From assembly GCA_019308985.1 (NCBI GenBank), contig JAFDHB010000156.1:1-7937 (forward strand): 7,937 bases of DNA, in the 5' to 3' direction. Shown here piece by piece: positions 1 to 5,205 of this stretch (positions within the stretch are counted from its first letter, which is position 1; each line of letters begins with the position of its first letter). Position numbers and translations under genes: made by a program. The notes below the pieces were generated by a model that saw nothing but the letters and a program-made list of their open reading frames with translations, did no database searches and was not told where the DNA came from. Origin of the DNA: Deltaproteobacteria bacterium. Lineage in GTDB: Bacteria; Desulfobacterota; DSM-4660; Desulfatiglandales; HGW-15.

Positions 1-2
1 AC

Positions 3-47
3 AGACCAGATAGACCAAATGAACCAAACGGACCAGATGAACCAAAC
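3..47. repeat. Short tandem array, five 9-bp units (RRACCARAY)
   Basis: Five consecutive 9-bp units are readable: AGACCAGAT, AGACCAAAT, GAACCAAAC, GGACCAGAT and GAACCAAAC. The same unit recurs at 3007-3042 and 3102-3119, and in degraded form at 4667-4702, always intergenic here. The array sits just upstream of the fusion dehydrogenase/acetyltransferase gene. If translation began at the ATG at 19, the array would encode a TDQ/NQT-rich leader that is not part of the enzyme fold, so I treat it as non-coding. The function is unknown. It may continue upstream of the window. Confidence 0.75.
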
Positions 48-72
48 CAAGCAGAAACTGCGGGCCAATAAA

Positions 73-1653
73 ATGACAAGAGACGTAAAAGTAGCGGTAG
101 TCGGAGCAGGGTACTGGGGCAAGAACCTGGTGCGGAATTTCCACGCAATAGGGAATCTCGCGGCTATATGTGACAGTAACGGGGAGCTTCTGAAAGATCT
201 GGAAAGAAGCTACCCTGGGATTCGCACTACGAGGTCCTTTCAATCAATCCTGGATGACACCTCCATTGACGCTATTGCCATGGCAACTCCGGCAGAGGCC
301 CATTACGAGATGGTGAAGCAAGGGCTGTTGGCACAGAAGCATGTCTTCGTGGAAAAGCCCCTGGCCCTGGACGTCAGGGAAGGGATCGAGCTCAATGAAC
401 TGGCAAAGAGGAAGCAGAGAGTCCTCATGATCGGGCATCTCCTTCACTATCACCCGGCTGTAATCAAGCTCAAGCAACTGGTCTCAGAGGGAGAACTTGG
501 CAAAATCCAATATATTTATTCAAATCGCCTGAACCTGGGTAAGATAAGGCGCGAGGAGAATATCCTCTGGAGTTTTGCACCCCATGATATTTCGGTAATA
601 CTCTCTTTGACAGGCGAGATGCCGGAGCGCGTAACAAGCGAAGGGGCTAATTACCTCCACAGGAAAGTCGCGGACGTCACACTTAGCAACCTCTCTTTTC
701 CTTCAGGTATAAGGGCCCACATATTCGTGAGCTGGCTTCATCCCTACAAGGAACAACGCCTGGTAGTGGTGGGAGACAGAAAAATGGCCCAGTTTGATGA
801 CGTGGAACCGGAGCACAAGCTGCTCCTCTACCCTCACAGGATAGTGTGGAAGGACCATGTGCCAGTGCCTGACAAGAAAGAGGCCGAAAAGATCCCCATC
901 GAAAAAAAGGAGCCCCTAAGGGAGGAATGCCAACATTTTGTAGACTGCATTGCCCAGGGTGTCATCCCCAGGACGGACGGGGAGGAGGCCATCAGGGTCC
1001 TTCGGGTGCTTCAGGCGTGTCAGAAATCCTTGGAGCAGGACGGCAAGGCGGTCCCTGTAAGCAAGATACCCTTGGAAGAGGCTTTTCCTAAGGTCTTCGT
1101 GCATGATACCGCTGTGGTCGACCCCGGATGTGAAGTGGGAGAGGGCACAAGGATATGGCATTTTTCCCACGTGATCAAAGGAAGCAGGATAGGAAGGGAG
1201 TGCAGCATCGGGCAGAACGTGGTGATAGGCCCTGATGTCTCCATCGGGAACAGGGTCAAGATACAGAACAATGTTTCCGTGTTCCAAGGCGTCACACTGG
1301 AAGACGGAGTCTTTTGCGGCCCTTCCATGGTTTTCACAAATGTCTACAACCCTCGAAGTTATATTTCACGTAAGAAGGAGATCCGGCCGACCCTTGTCAG
1401 GGAAGGTGCGACACTGGGGGCGAACTGCACAATCCTGTGCGGCTACACGGTGGGGAGATTCGCGTTCATAGGCGCAGGGGCCGTGGTCATTGATGATGTG
1501 CCTGACTATGCCCTCATGGTAGGCAACCCCGCAAAAATTAAGGGCTGGATGTGCCAATGCGGCATCCAGCTCCACTTCAATGAGGACAAGGCCACCTGCG
1601 AAGCCTGCGGCCTAAAGTATGAGAAGGCAGGAAATACGGTAAGGCCGGTTTAG
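73..1653 (+). CDS. Fused UDP-sugar 3-dehydrogenase (WbpB-like) and N-acetyltransferase (WbpD-like)
   Basis: This is a cytoplasmic bifunctional enzyme for nucleotide-sugar synthesis. Residues below are numbered from the upstream ATG at 19. The N-terminal half is a Gfo/Idh/MocA oxidoreductase: a Rossmann NAD-binding motif GAGYWG (29-34), the EKP signature (112-114) and a WSFAPHD segment (184-190) with the family's His-Asp region. From about residue 359 a left-handed beta-helix acyltransferase follows, with hexapeptide repeats ([37 protein letters not shown]) and the [13 protein letters not shown] loop. The protein ends in a zinc-ribbon-like tail with CxC (512/514) and CxxC (527/530). In the WbpA-B-E-D-I pathway WbpB oxidises C3 of UDP-GlcNAcA, an aminotransferase aminates it, and WbpD acetylates that amine, so the fusion joins steps on either side of the transamination. 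I chose the ATG at 73 because the Rossmann strand starts six residues later and the extra leader is encoded by the 9-bp repeat. The exact sugar substrate is inferred. Confidence 0.9.
   Translation: MTRDVKVAVVGAGYWGKNLVRNFHAIGNLAAICDSNGELLKDLERSYPGIRTTRSFQSILDDTSIDAIAMATPAEAHYEMVKQGLLAQKHVFVEKPLALDVREGIELNELAKRKQRVLMIGHLLHYHPAVIKLKQLVSEGELGKIQYIYSNRLNLGKIRREENILWSFAPHDISVILSLTGEMPERVTSEGANYLHRKVADVTLSNLSFPSGIRAHIFVSWLHPYKEQRLVVVGDRKMAQFDDVEPEHKLLLYPHRIVWKDHVPVPDKKEAEKIPIEKKEPLREECQHFVDCIAQGVIPRTDGEEAIRVLRVLQACQKSLEQDGKAVPVSKIPLEEAFPKVFVHDTAVVDPGCEVGEGTRIWHFSHVIKGSRIGRECSIGQNVVIGPDVSIGNRVKIQNNVSVFQGVTLEDGVFCGPSMVFTNVYNPRSYISRKKEIRPTLVREGATLGANCTILCGYTVGRFAFIGAGAVVIDDVPDYALMVGNPAKIKGWMCQCGIQLHFNEDKATCEACGLKYEKAGNTVRPV
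1445..1640 (+). repeat. 3' part of the fusion gene, duplicated at 4703-4898 (copy A)
   Basis: This part of the acetyltransferase domain and zinc-ribbon tail recurs 3258 bp downstream. Over 58 aligned codons (1447-1620 against 4705-4878) I count 15 base differences, about 91% identity. Fourteen are synonymous and one changes Arg to Gly. Similarity fades after about 1640. The two copies form a direct repeat large enough for homologous recombination, which would delete the intervening TA modules. Confidence 0.9.
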
Positions 1654-1694
1654 CAAATATAATGTCAGGAGGGAAAGGATAACGGGAGAAGTCA

Positions 1695-1961
1695 ATGGAT
1701 TTTCTAAAGGCCATATTCTGGGACTATCCCGAATTTGCAGATGCAGAAACAGTTAGGAAGATCGTCGAACTGGGCTGGGAGGACAGCGGATACCGGTGGA
1801 TGCTCAGGCGCTTTTTGGAATATGGCAGGGCGGTGGATACCATGAGCTTCTTCAGTATCGAGGAGATCAGCAGGGCAGTGCAAAGCCTGCGGTTGACGCC
1901 TTATACAAAAAAGAAATGGAGGCGTTTAATTGAAATTTACAGACCGGCCGATAGAAGATAA
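1695..1961 (+). CDS. DUF6922-like small protein, putative partner of the AbiEii-type gene
   Basis: This is an 88-residue soluble protein with no signal peptide or membrane segment. The pattern FWDYPEF near the start, then a central W(M)LRRFLEYG segment and a basic RLTPYTKKKWRRLIEIYRP tail, resembles the small DUF6922-type proteins often encoded directly before AbiEii/AbiGii nucleotidyltransferase genes, where they are presumed antitoxins or partners. I see no clear DNA-binding motif. A GGGAGAA stretch at 1684-1690 lies four bases before the ATG and an AGGAGGG lies farther upstream at 1668-1674. Its 3' end overlaps the next gene by 32 nt, so the two are almost certainly co-transcribed and translationally coupled. 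Family assignment rests on pattern memory and context; the antitoxin role is inferred. Confidence 0.7.
   Translation: MDFLKAIFWDYPEFADAETVRKIVELGWEDSGYRWMLRRFLEYGRAVDTMSFFSIEEISRAVQSLRLTPYTKKKWRRLIEIYRPADRR
1918..1922 (+). promoter_or_regulatory. Shine-Dalgarno GGAGG that supports the TTG start at 1930
   Basis: A perfect GGAGG lies inside the upstream coding sequence, seven bases before the TTG at 1930. No ATG lies near the expected N-terminus of the nucleotidyltransferase, so this site decides the start. Confidence 0.75.
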
Positions 1962-2631
1962 GAACTGTTACGCCTCGAAAAATCAGCGGGAGATCCTGTT
2001 AAAGTTGGCATCGGAACACTTAATAAAGGACGCCTTCTTTCTCACTGGAGGTACTGCTTTGTCGGTGTTCTATTTACATCATCGGGCGTCTGATGATATT
2101 GACCTCTTTAGACTTCCGCCTGGCTCTCTGAAAGAACTAGGCATTTGGATCAAGAGGAGTTGGCCAAAGGAATCTGTTATAATCAGGGAATCGGCCGACT
2201 TTCTGTCGTGTTTGATAGAAGGAGTTAGGGTTGATCTTGTTATTGATCCCCTTTCCAGCAAGGAGGCAAGGCCCTATGTGGGGCTTGAAGAAGCGGTAAG
2301 TTTGCAAGTGGATACGCTTAAAAATATTATTTCGAACAAATTTTGTGCGGCTGTGAGCCGTATGGAGCCAAAGGACCTCGTAGATGTGTATTTTGTATTA
2401 AGCAAGTACAAATGGGTTACCTTAGAAGACGTTTACAATACGGCCAGAGAAAGGGAAGTCCTGTTCGATGATCCTCCCACTGCTGCTTACCAGATCGAGG
2501 AGAGCCTTGAGCTCCTAAGGGGGAGACCAGAGCTTTTTCCCAGGATGTTTGTGGACTTTGATAGGAAAGATTTTTTTCGGTTTTTTGAAGAGTGCACCAA
2601 ATGGATCTATAACAAAGTGAGGGCTAGATAG
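1930..2631 (+). CDS. Nucleotidyltransferase of the AbiEii/AbiGii toxin family
   Basis: This 233-residue protein has the family's nucleotidyltransferase signature. GGTAL (40-44) is followed by a basic helix and RASDDIDLF (52-60), supplying the GG/S motif and two metal-binding acidic residues (Asp56, Asp58). A third acidic strand, RVDLVIDP, lies at 100-107. The downstream LQVDTLKNIISNKF and R-x(3)-KDLVDVYFVL segment is the conserved helical core of this family (older name DUF1814). Characterised relatives act as type IV-like toxins or tRNA nucleotidyltransferases with a separately encoded antitoxin. The start is TTG, supported by GGAGG seven bases upstream, and the gene overlaps the preceding small gene by 32 nt. 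It appears intact. Nothing in the sequence tells whether it is toxic or a housekeeping/defence remnant. Confidence 0.88.
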   Translation: MKFTDRPIEDKNCYASKNQREILLKLASEHLIKDAFFLTGGTALSVFYLHHRASDDIDLFRLPPGSLKELGIWIKRSWPKESVIIRESADFLSCLIEGVRVDLVIDPLSSKEARPYVGLEEAVSLQVDTLKNIISNKFCAAVSRMEPKDLVDVYFVLSKYKWVTLEDVYNTAREREVLFDDPPTAAYQIEESLELLRGRPELFPRMFVDFDRKDFFRFFEECTKWIYNKVRAR

Positions 2632-2828
2632 CTCAGGCCATTTTTCCCATAAGGTTGCGTTGTGCCCTTCGGTTGCTCGGAAGGCAATTATGATATCGGC
2701 ATATTGTGCAACGAGGCACTTGATTGAATGATAGTCGGCCGGAAGTGTCGAGGGTGACGCGGATACCGCTCGTCAAACCCTATATCACGCAGGAGGTTAA
2801 GGATCGAGTCAGCGAAGTGCTCGACAGC

Positions 2829-2855
2829 GGTGACCTGACCGAAGGCCAGGTCACC
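2829..2855. repeat. Perfect 9-bp inverted repeat with 9-nt loop
   Basis: GGTGACCTG (2829-2837) and CAGGTCACC (2847-2855) are exact reverse complements. They lie within the aminotransferase relic, over the LTEGQVT codons, and the intact homologue at 6295 lacks the symmetry. There is no T-tract, so it is not a typical terminator. It could be a chance coding palindrome. Confidence 0.6.
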
Positions 2856-2859
2856 AAGG

Positions 2860-2890
2860 CCTTTGAAGAATCAATGAGACCTTTGAAGAA
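2860..2890. repeat. 11-bp direct repeat at the breakpoint of the aminotransferase relic
   Basis: CCTTTGAAGAA occurs at 2860-2870 and again at 2880-2890, a 20-bp offset that shifts the frame. Aminotransferase similarity ends between the two copies, which suggests slippage or microhomology joining at this point. Confidence 0.65.
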
Positions 2891-3006
2891 CCCGGCCAAA
2901 ATTGCCGTTTGGTGGATGTTAAGGAAGTGGTGAAAAAAGGCTGTATCTTGTTTGAGCGTTAGGGTCCTAAAATTGTGGTAACCATAGGGATTAGGGGGGT
3001 CTCCCC

Positions 3007-3042
3007 GGACCATACAGACCAAATCGACCAAACAGACCAGAT
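3007..3042. repeat. 9-bp repeat array, four units
   Basis: Units GGACCATAC, AGACCAAAT, CGACCAAAC and AGACCAGAT follow one another without gaps. They belong to the same family as the array at 3-47. The array lies between the aminotransferase relic and the HEPN/MNT cluster. Confidence 0.75.
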
Positions 3043-3045
3043 AGA

Positions 3046-3090
3046 TTCACCCTGTGAAATTGACGATAGTCACAACGAAGTGTATTTCAC
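3046..3090. repeat. Nested inverted repeats upstream of the HEPN gene, possible operator or hairpin
   Basis: TTCAC-CCT-GTGAA (3046-3058) is a perfect short palindrome. Its right arm, extended to GTGAAAT (3054-3060), also pairs with ATTTCAC (3084-3090). A smaller TGAC-GATA-GTCA hairpin lies inside at 3061-3072. A weak -35-like TTGACG (3060-3065) with a 17-bp spacer to a poor -10 (TATTTC, 3083-3088) overlaps the structure. The position, 39 nt before the HEPN start, would suit an autoregulatory operator of a TA operon, but it could equally be a common intergenic repeat of this genome. Confidence 0.4.
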
Positions 3091-3101
3091 CGGGGCCGAA
3101 C

Positions 3102-3119
3102 AGACCAGACAGACGAAGG
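3102..3119. repeat. Two further 9-bp repeat units before the HEPN gene
   Basis: AGACCAGAC and AGACGAAGG match the RRACCARAY unit, the second loosely. The last unit runs into the Shine-Dalgarno site of the HEPN gene. Confidence 0.5.
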
Positions 3120-3121
3120 AG
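3116..3121 (+). promoter_or_regulatory. Shine-Dalgarno AAGGAG for the GTG start at 3129
   Basis: AAGGAG lies seven bases before GTG 3129. The family N-terminus (SKDWIDEAKGDLEHA) begins immediately after this codon, which supports the GTG start. Confidence 0.75.
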
Positions 3122-3128
3122 TTCTTAG

Positions 3129-3521
3129 GTGGAGCGGAGCAAGGACTGGATAGATGAGGCCAAGGGTGACCTGGAGCATGCCTTGAGCGACCTTGAGCAT
3201 GGTTTTTACAACTGGGCCTGTTTCTCGGCCCAACAGGCAGGAGAGAAGGCCATAAAGGCGGTGTTCCAGAGAATGGGTGCGGAGGCATGGGGGCACTCCG
3301 TGGCAGATCTCTTGAAAGAGCTCGGGAGAAAGCACAGGGTGCCAAAGTCACTGGCAGAGGCCGCCTTGGAGCTGGACAAGGCATACATCCCTACCAGGTA
3401 TCCCAATGCCCATCCATCCGGTTCTCCGCGGAGCCGCTATACAAAAAGGGAAGCGAAGAGGCTTATAAACAATGCCGAAAGCATCGTCAGGTTCTGTACG
3501 GATCTTTTATCCAAAATTTAG
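3129..3521 (+). CDS. HEPN-domain protein, probable partner or toxin of the downstream MNT
   Basis: This is a 130-residue all-helical protein. The N-terminal helix WIDEAKGDLEHALSDLEHGFYNWACFSAQQAGEKAIKAVF (about 7-46) is the classic HEPN pattern. GHSVADLLKEL (55-65) and LDKAYIPTRYPNAHPSGSP (82-100) follow, and all three are conserved in this HEPN family. R90-YPNA-H95 has the spacing of the RX4-6H ribonuclease motif, but many members of this subfamily lack the His, so this match may not be functional. The GTG start has a good Shine-Dalgarno. The 3' end overlaps the next gene, an MNT nucleotidyltransferase, by 50 nt, a typical HEPN-MNT pair. In characterised pairs the MNT protein neutralises the HEPN ribonuclease, in MntA-HepT by AMPylation. 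Whether this pair acts that way is not shown by sequence alone. Confidence 0.9.
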   Translation: MERSKDWIDEAKGDLEHALSDLEHGFYNWACFSAQQAGEKAIKAVFQRMGAEAWGHSVADLLKELGRKHRVPKSLAEAALELDKAYIPTRYPNAHPSGSPRSRYTKREAKRLINNAESIVRFCTDLLSKI

Positions 3522-3831
3522 CAAGACGGAACTCCTAGAAAGACTCCAGAGCAAGATCAGGGTATTGGCCCGGGAGCTCCCCCTGTATCTTGTGGTTTTG
3601 ATGGGATCTTATGCCCGTGGCGACTATACCGTCGGTAGTGATGTGGACCTGCTGGTTGTTTACAAGGGAAAAAAGAGGAAAGATGCCTTCAAAACCGTGA
3701 AAGAGAAGGTAGATGTCCCTTTGCTTGAGCCCCATGTTTACTCGAAAACAGAATACAAGAGGATGAAAAAGCTCATAAGCCGGATGACAAAAAATGGCAT
3801 AATCCTTTTTCAGGAGCAGGCACGGACATGA
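3472..3831 (+). CDS. MNT-type minimal nucleotidyltransferase, partner of the upstream HEPN protein
   Basis: This 119-residue protein has the polymerase-beta superfamily signature GSYARGDYTVGSDVD (45-59), that is GS-x10-D-x-D, with Asp57 and Asp59 as metal ligands. The N-terminal IFYPKFSKTELLERL helix and the C-terminal KNGIILFQE strand are common in stand-alone MNT proteins. The ATG at 3472 lies inside the HEPN gene; GAGG at 3458-3461 is a plausible ribosome binding site ten bases upstream. Relatives often begin just before the IFYP segment, and no later start keeps that conserved segment, so the 50-nt overlap seems real. The stop overlaps the next MNT gene by ATGA. It looks complete. The likely role is antitoxin by nucleotide transfer onto the HEPN partner (family knowledge, not shown here). 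Confidence 0.9.
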   Translation: MPKASSGSVRIFYPKFSKTELLERLQSKIRVLARELPLYLVVLMGSYARGDYTVGSDVDLLVVYKGKKRKDAFKTVKEKVDVPLLEPHVYSKTEYKRMKKLISRMTKNGIILFQEQART

Positions 3832-4169
3832 CCGCGAATATACGAGATCTAGACAGAGAGTGGAAGCGGCTAAGTGAAATGGTCAGGGCTGACCGGACGG
3901 TGCTGGCTGTTATCGTGTATGGAAGCCGTGCACGCGGTGAAGGAAAACTGACCTCGGATCTTGATGTCTGCCTGGTACTCTATCCCGCAAATTACAGCAG
4001 GCTTGATCAGTCACGAAGAAAGCTGGACTATTTGGAATTCTTTAACCTGGACGTCCAAATCTATCAACAGTTACCGATCTATATCAGGACAAAGGTGTTG
4101 AGGGAGGCAAAGACGCTGCGCTGTAAAGACGAGGGTATCCTGTATCAAGTGGCTTGCCGAACAGTGTAG
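3828..4169 (+). CDS. mntA: Second MNT nucleotidyltransferase (MntA-like), truncated by an in-frame stop
   Basis: The 113-residue reading frame carries GSRARGEGKLTSDLD (32-46), the GS-x10-D-x-D motif of MntA antitoxins, and a third acidic strand, LDVQIY (Asp75). It starts with an ATGA overlap on the previous MNT, with AGGAG at 3812-3816. The frame ends at TAG 4167-4169, but the same frame continues for 19 clearly related codons (EYEYFKHIYYHYLGEVARG) to TAA 4227-4229, one base before the HepT relic. That tail matches the usual C-terminus of this family, so the TAG is a recent nonsense mutation; an AAG or GAG codon is the likely ancestor. The catalytic core is intact, so activity may survive. 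Its toxin partner is broken, so selection to keep it is probably weak. Confidence 0.85.
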   Translation: MTANIRDLDREWKRLSEMVRADRTVLAVIVYGSRARGEGKLTSDLDVCLVLYPANYSRLDQSRRKLDYLEFFNLDVQIYQQLPIYIRTKVLREAKTLRCKDEGILYQVACRTV

Positions 4170-4230
4170 GAATATGAGTACTTCAAGCACATCTACTACC
4201 ATTACCTGGGGGAAGTGGCTCGTGGCTAAT

Positions 4231-4558
4231 GTGGACAGAGAGCGGATTCTGGCTAGGATTGATGAGCTGGACAACTATCCCAGCGAGCTCAAAGAGATTG
4301 CGCCTGTAACATGCTGTTATCCGGCTTAAGACTCGGACTGCCGGCAGACGAAGAAGATCTTTTAGCAAACTGTTTATGGCCGATATCATATCAAAAGACA
4401 TAAGGGAAAGAGTGCGTGTATGAAAGGATTTCGAAACATTTTGGTCCACGAATATGCCCGTGTCGATGATGAGAGTCTACGAGGCTGTTGTGAAGAAGCT
4501 GGGAGACTTCGGTCTATGCAAAGAGCACATCCTGAAGTTTCTGAAGGAGAAGGCCTAA
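4231..4558 (+). pseudogene. hepT: Decayed HepT (DUF86) toxin gene with four frame changes
   Basis: Successive frames encode ordered pieces of a HepT protein: VDRERILARIDELDNY from GTG 4231; LLSGLRLGLPADEEDLL from 4314; LFMADIISKDIRERV from 4370; MKGFRNILVHEYARVDD from 4420; and VYEAVVKKLGDF through to TAA 4556-4558 from 4475. The frames run 0, 2, 1, 0, 1 relative to the start. About 40 residues that normally join the IAP and LLSGLRLGLP segments are missing, so an internal deletion accompanies the first shift. The RX4H ribonuclease motif (RNILVH, codons 4432-4449) is still readable but cannot be made in a full protein. HepT proteins are normally about 130-145 residues. The gene directly follows the truncated MntA-like gene, the standard MntA-HepT order. 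Confidence 0.9.
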
Positions 4559-4702
4559 TAGATCTCTGCAAGGCATTCTGGACCTTGTGAATGTACAGAA
4601 TATCCGGGCCGCTGCCAAAGCTGCCGGACGGAACCGGTGTCTTGCAACACGATGGAGCGTGGCAAAGTGACCAAAGAGACTAAACAGCCAGAGGAGACCG
4701 GC
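4559..4702. other. Gene-free stretch between the HepT relic and the acetyltransferase relic
   Basis: No open frame here looks like a known protein. One frame reads DLVNVQNIRAAAKAAGRN near 4579-4632, which could be a short protein relic, but I cannot assign it. The right end is a degraded 9-bp repeat array. Confidence 0.5.
4667..4702. repeat. Degraded 9-bp repeat array abutting the acetyltransferase relic
   Basis: GACCAAA, GACTAAA, GCCAGAG and GACCGGC recur with exact 9-bp spacing (starts at 4669, 4678, 4687 and 4696). This fits a worn version of the RRACCARAY arrays. It ends at the base before the direct repeat to the fusion gene begins (4703). Confidence 0.45.
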
Positions 4703-4923
4703 ACACGGTGGGGGGATTCGCCTTCATAGGCGCAGGAGCCGTGGTCATTGATGACGTGCCTGATTATGCCCTCATGGTGGGTAATCCTGCAAAGATCAAG
4801 GGCTGGATGTGCCAATGCGGCATCCAACTCCACTTCAATGAGGACAAGGCCACCTGCGAAGCCTGCGGCCTCAAATACAAGAAATTCGGTAATAGGGTGA
4901 GCGAGGCGGGGCAACAAGGGTAA
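4703..4923 (+). pseudogene. C-terminal relic of a second WbpD-like N-acetyltransferase (copy B of the direct repeat)
   Basis: The frame starting at GTG 4708 encodes 71 residues ([32 protein letters not shown], then the CEACGLKY tail), nearly identical to the last 65 or so residues of the fusion enzyme. Most of the beta-helix and its active site are missing, and there is no Shine-Dalgarno, so it is not functional. Of 15 base differences from copy A over 58 codons, 14 are silent. The source gene was therefore diverging under protein-level selection before being truncated; it is not a fresh duplication of the neighbour. The stop at 4921 is followed 10 nt later by a 2-epimerase start, which looks like an original operon junction. 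Confidence 0.9.
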
Positions 4924-4933
4924 ATGGCCAAAG

Positions 4934-5080
4934 ATGAAATTGGTAACTATAGTTGGGGCCAGGCCCCAGTTCATAAAAGCTGCCACAGTGAGCCGTGCCA
5001 TAGAGAAGCACAAGAACAATGGGCCCAGGCAGAGGATCATGGAAATCTCTGGACACGTAAAGCCAGCATCGTGGCTATGA
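4934..5080 (+). pseudogene. wecB: N-terminal relic of UDP-N-acetylglucosamine 2-epimerase (WecB/WbpI-like)
   Basis: The ATG at 4934 opens a frame containing IVGARPQFIKAATVSRAI, the hallmark first strand and GARPQFIK nucleotide-sugar motif of the 2-epimerase family. It continues in family style through NNGPRQRI to about 5047 and then becomes unrelated, ending at TGA 5078-5080. That leaves about 38 recognisable residues of a protein normally about 360-380 long. The catalytic acidic residues and the second Rossmann domain are absent. In UDP-ManNAc3NAcA synthesis WbpI epimerises C2 as the last step after WbpD acetylation, so its position directly after an acetyltransferase C-terminus is the expected gene order. 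Confidence 0.85.
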
Positions 5081-5205
5081 GACGAGGCAGATTTTGAGAA
5101 GGAGAGAAAATGCGAATTCAACCATAATCCTAGCATCTCTCAAACGATCCTGTAAGGCTATGTCACGCTCGCATTCTGGTCAAATACAAAACGGGGGAGG
5201 ATCAA
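5081..5205. other. Unassigned spacer before the epimerase/dehydratase gene
   Basis: No recognisable gene is present. A strong AAGGAGAG stands eight bases before a five-codon ATG frame (5110-5127), which may be the truncated start of a lost gene. The right end carries the ribosome binding site for the TTG start at 5206. Confidence 0.45.
5196..5200 (+). promoter_or_regulatory. Shine-Dalgarno GGAGG that supports the TTG start at 5206
   Basis: GGGGGAGG ends five bases before TTG 5206. The Rossmann strand RILVIGGAG begins six codons later, so this start gives the expected N-terminus. Confidence 0.75.

Larger units (their letters stand above)
2724..2933 (+). pseudogene. N-terminal relic of a DegT/DnrJ/EryC1/StrS sugar aminotransferase (WbpE-like)
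   Basis: The frame opens at a TTG (2724). From 2760 to 2876 it encodes a stretch of 39 residues, containing IPLVKPYITQEVKDRV and GDLTEGQVTK, that is identical at 25 positions to the N-terminus of the intact aminotransferase at 6295. Intact members are about 360-400 residues; here similarity stops at about residue 51 and the frame ends at 2933. The PLP-binding lysine and the rest of the fold are absent, so it cannot be active. A duplicated 11-bp word (2860-2870 and 2880-2890) sits exactly where similarity ends. Divergence from the 6295 gene shows this is a different paralogue rather than a recent copy. It probably represents the WbpE step of the pathway to which the upstream fusion gene belongs (inference). 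Confidence 0.85.

Noticed and set aside
2632..2723. Possible rho-independent terminator after the AbiEii-type gene
   Set aside because: A five-base GGGCT/AGCTC stem (with one G-T pair) and a later TTTTT are separated and weak. Another imperfect CCTTC/GAAGG stem lacks a T-tract.
3001..3120. CRISPR-like array
   Set aside because: The repeats are 9 bp, contiguous and without unique spacers, so this is a tandem microsatellite-type repeat and not CRISPR.
2975..3157. Small plus-strand frame with TDQIDQTDQ repeats
   Set aside because: Its repetitive part is simply the 9-bp repeat array in translation, and it runs into the HEPN start in another frame. There is no Shine-Dalgarno site.
3087..3384. 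Two minus-strand frames opposite the HEPN gene
   Set aside because: They are shadows of a well-supported HEPN coding sequence with conserved motifs on the plus strand.
4943..4967. GGGGCC-A-GGCCCC palindrome
   Set aside because: It lies inside the codons for the conserved GARPQF motif of the 2-epimerase relic, so coding constraint explains it.
4555..5136. Long minus-strand open frame (193 codons) across the relic region
   Set aside because: It is antisense to recognisable acetyltransferase and 2-epimerase relics, lacks a ribosome binding site, and its protein resembles nothing but the reverse reading of those genes.
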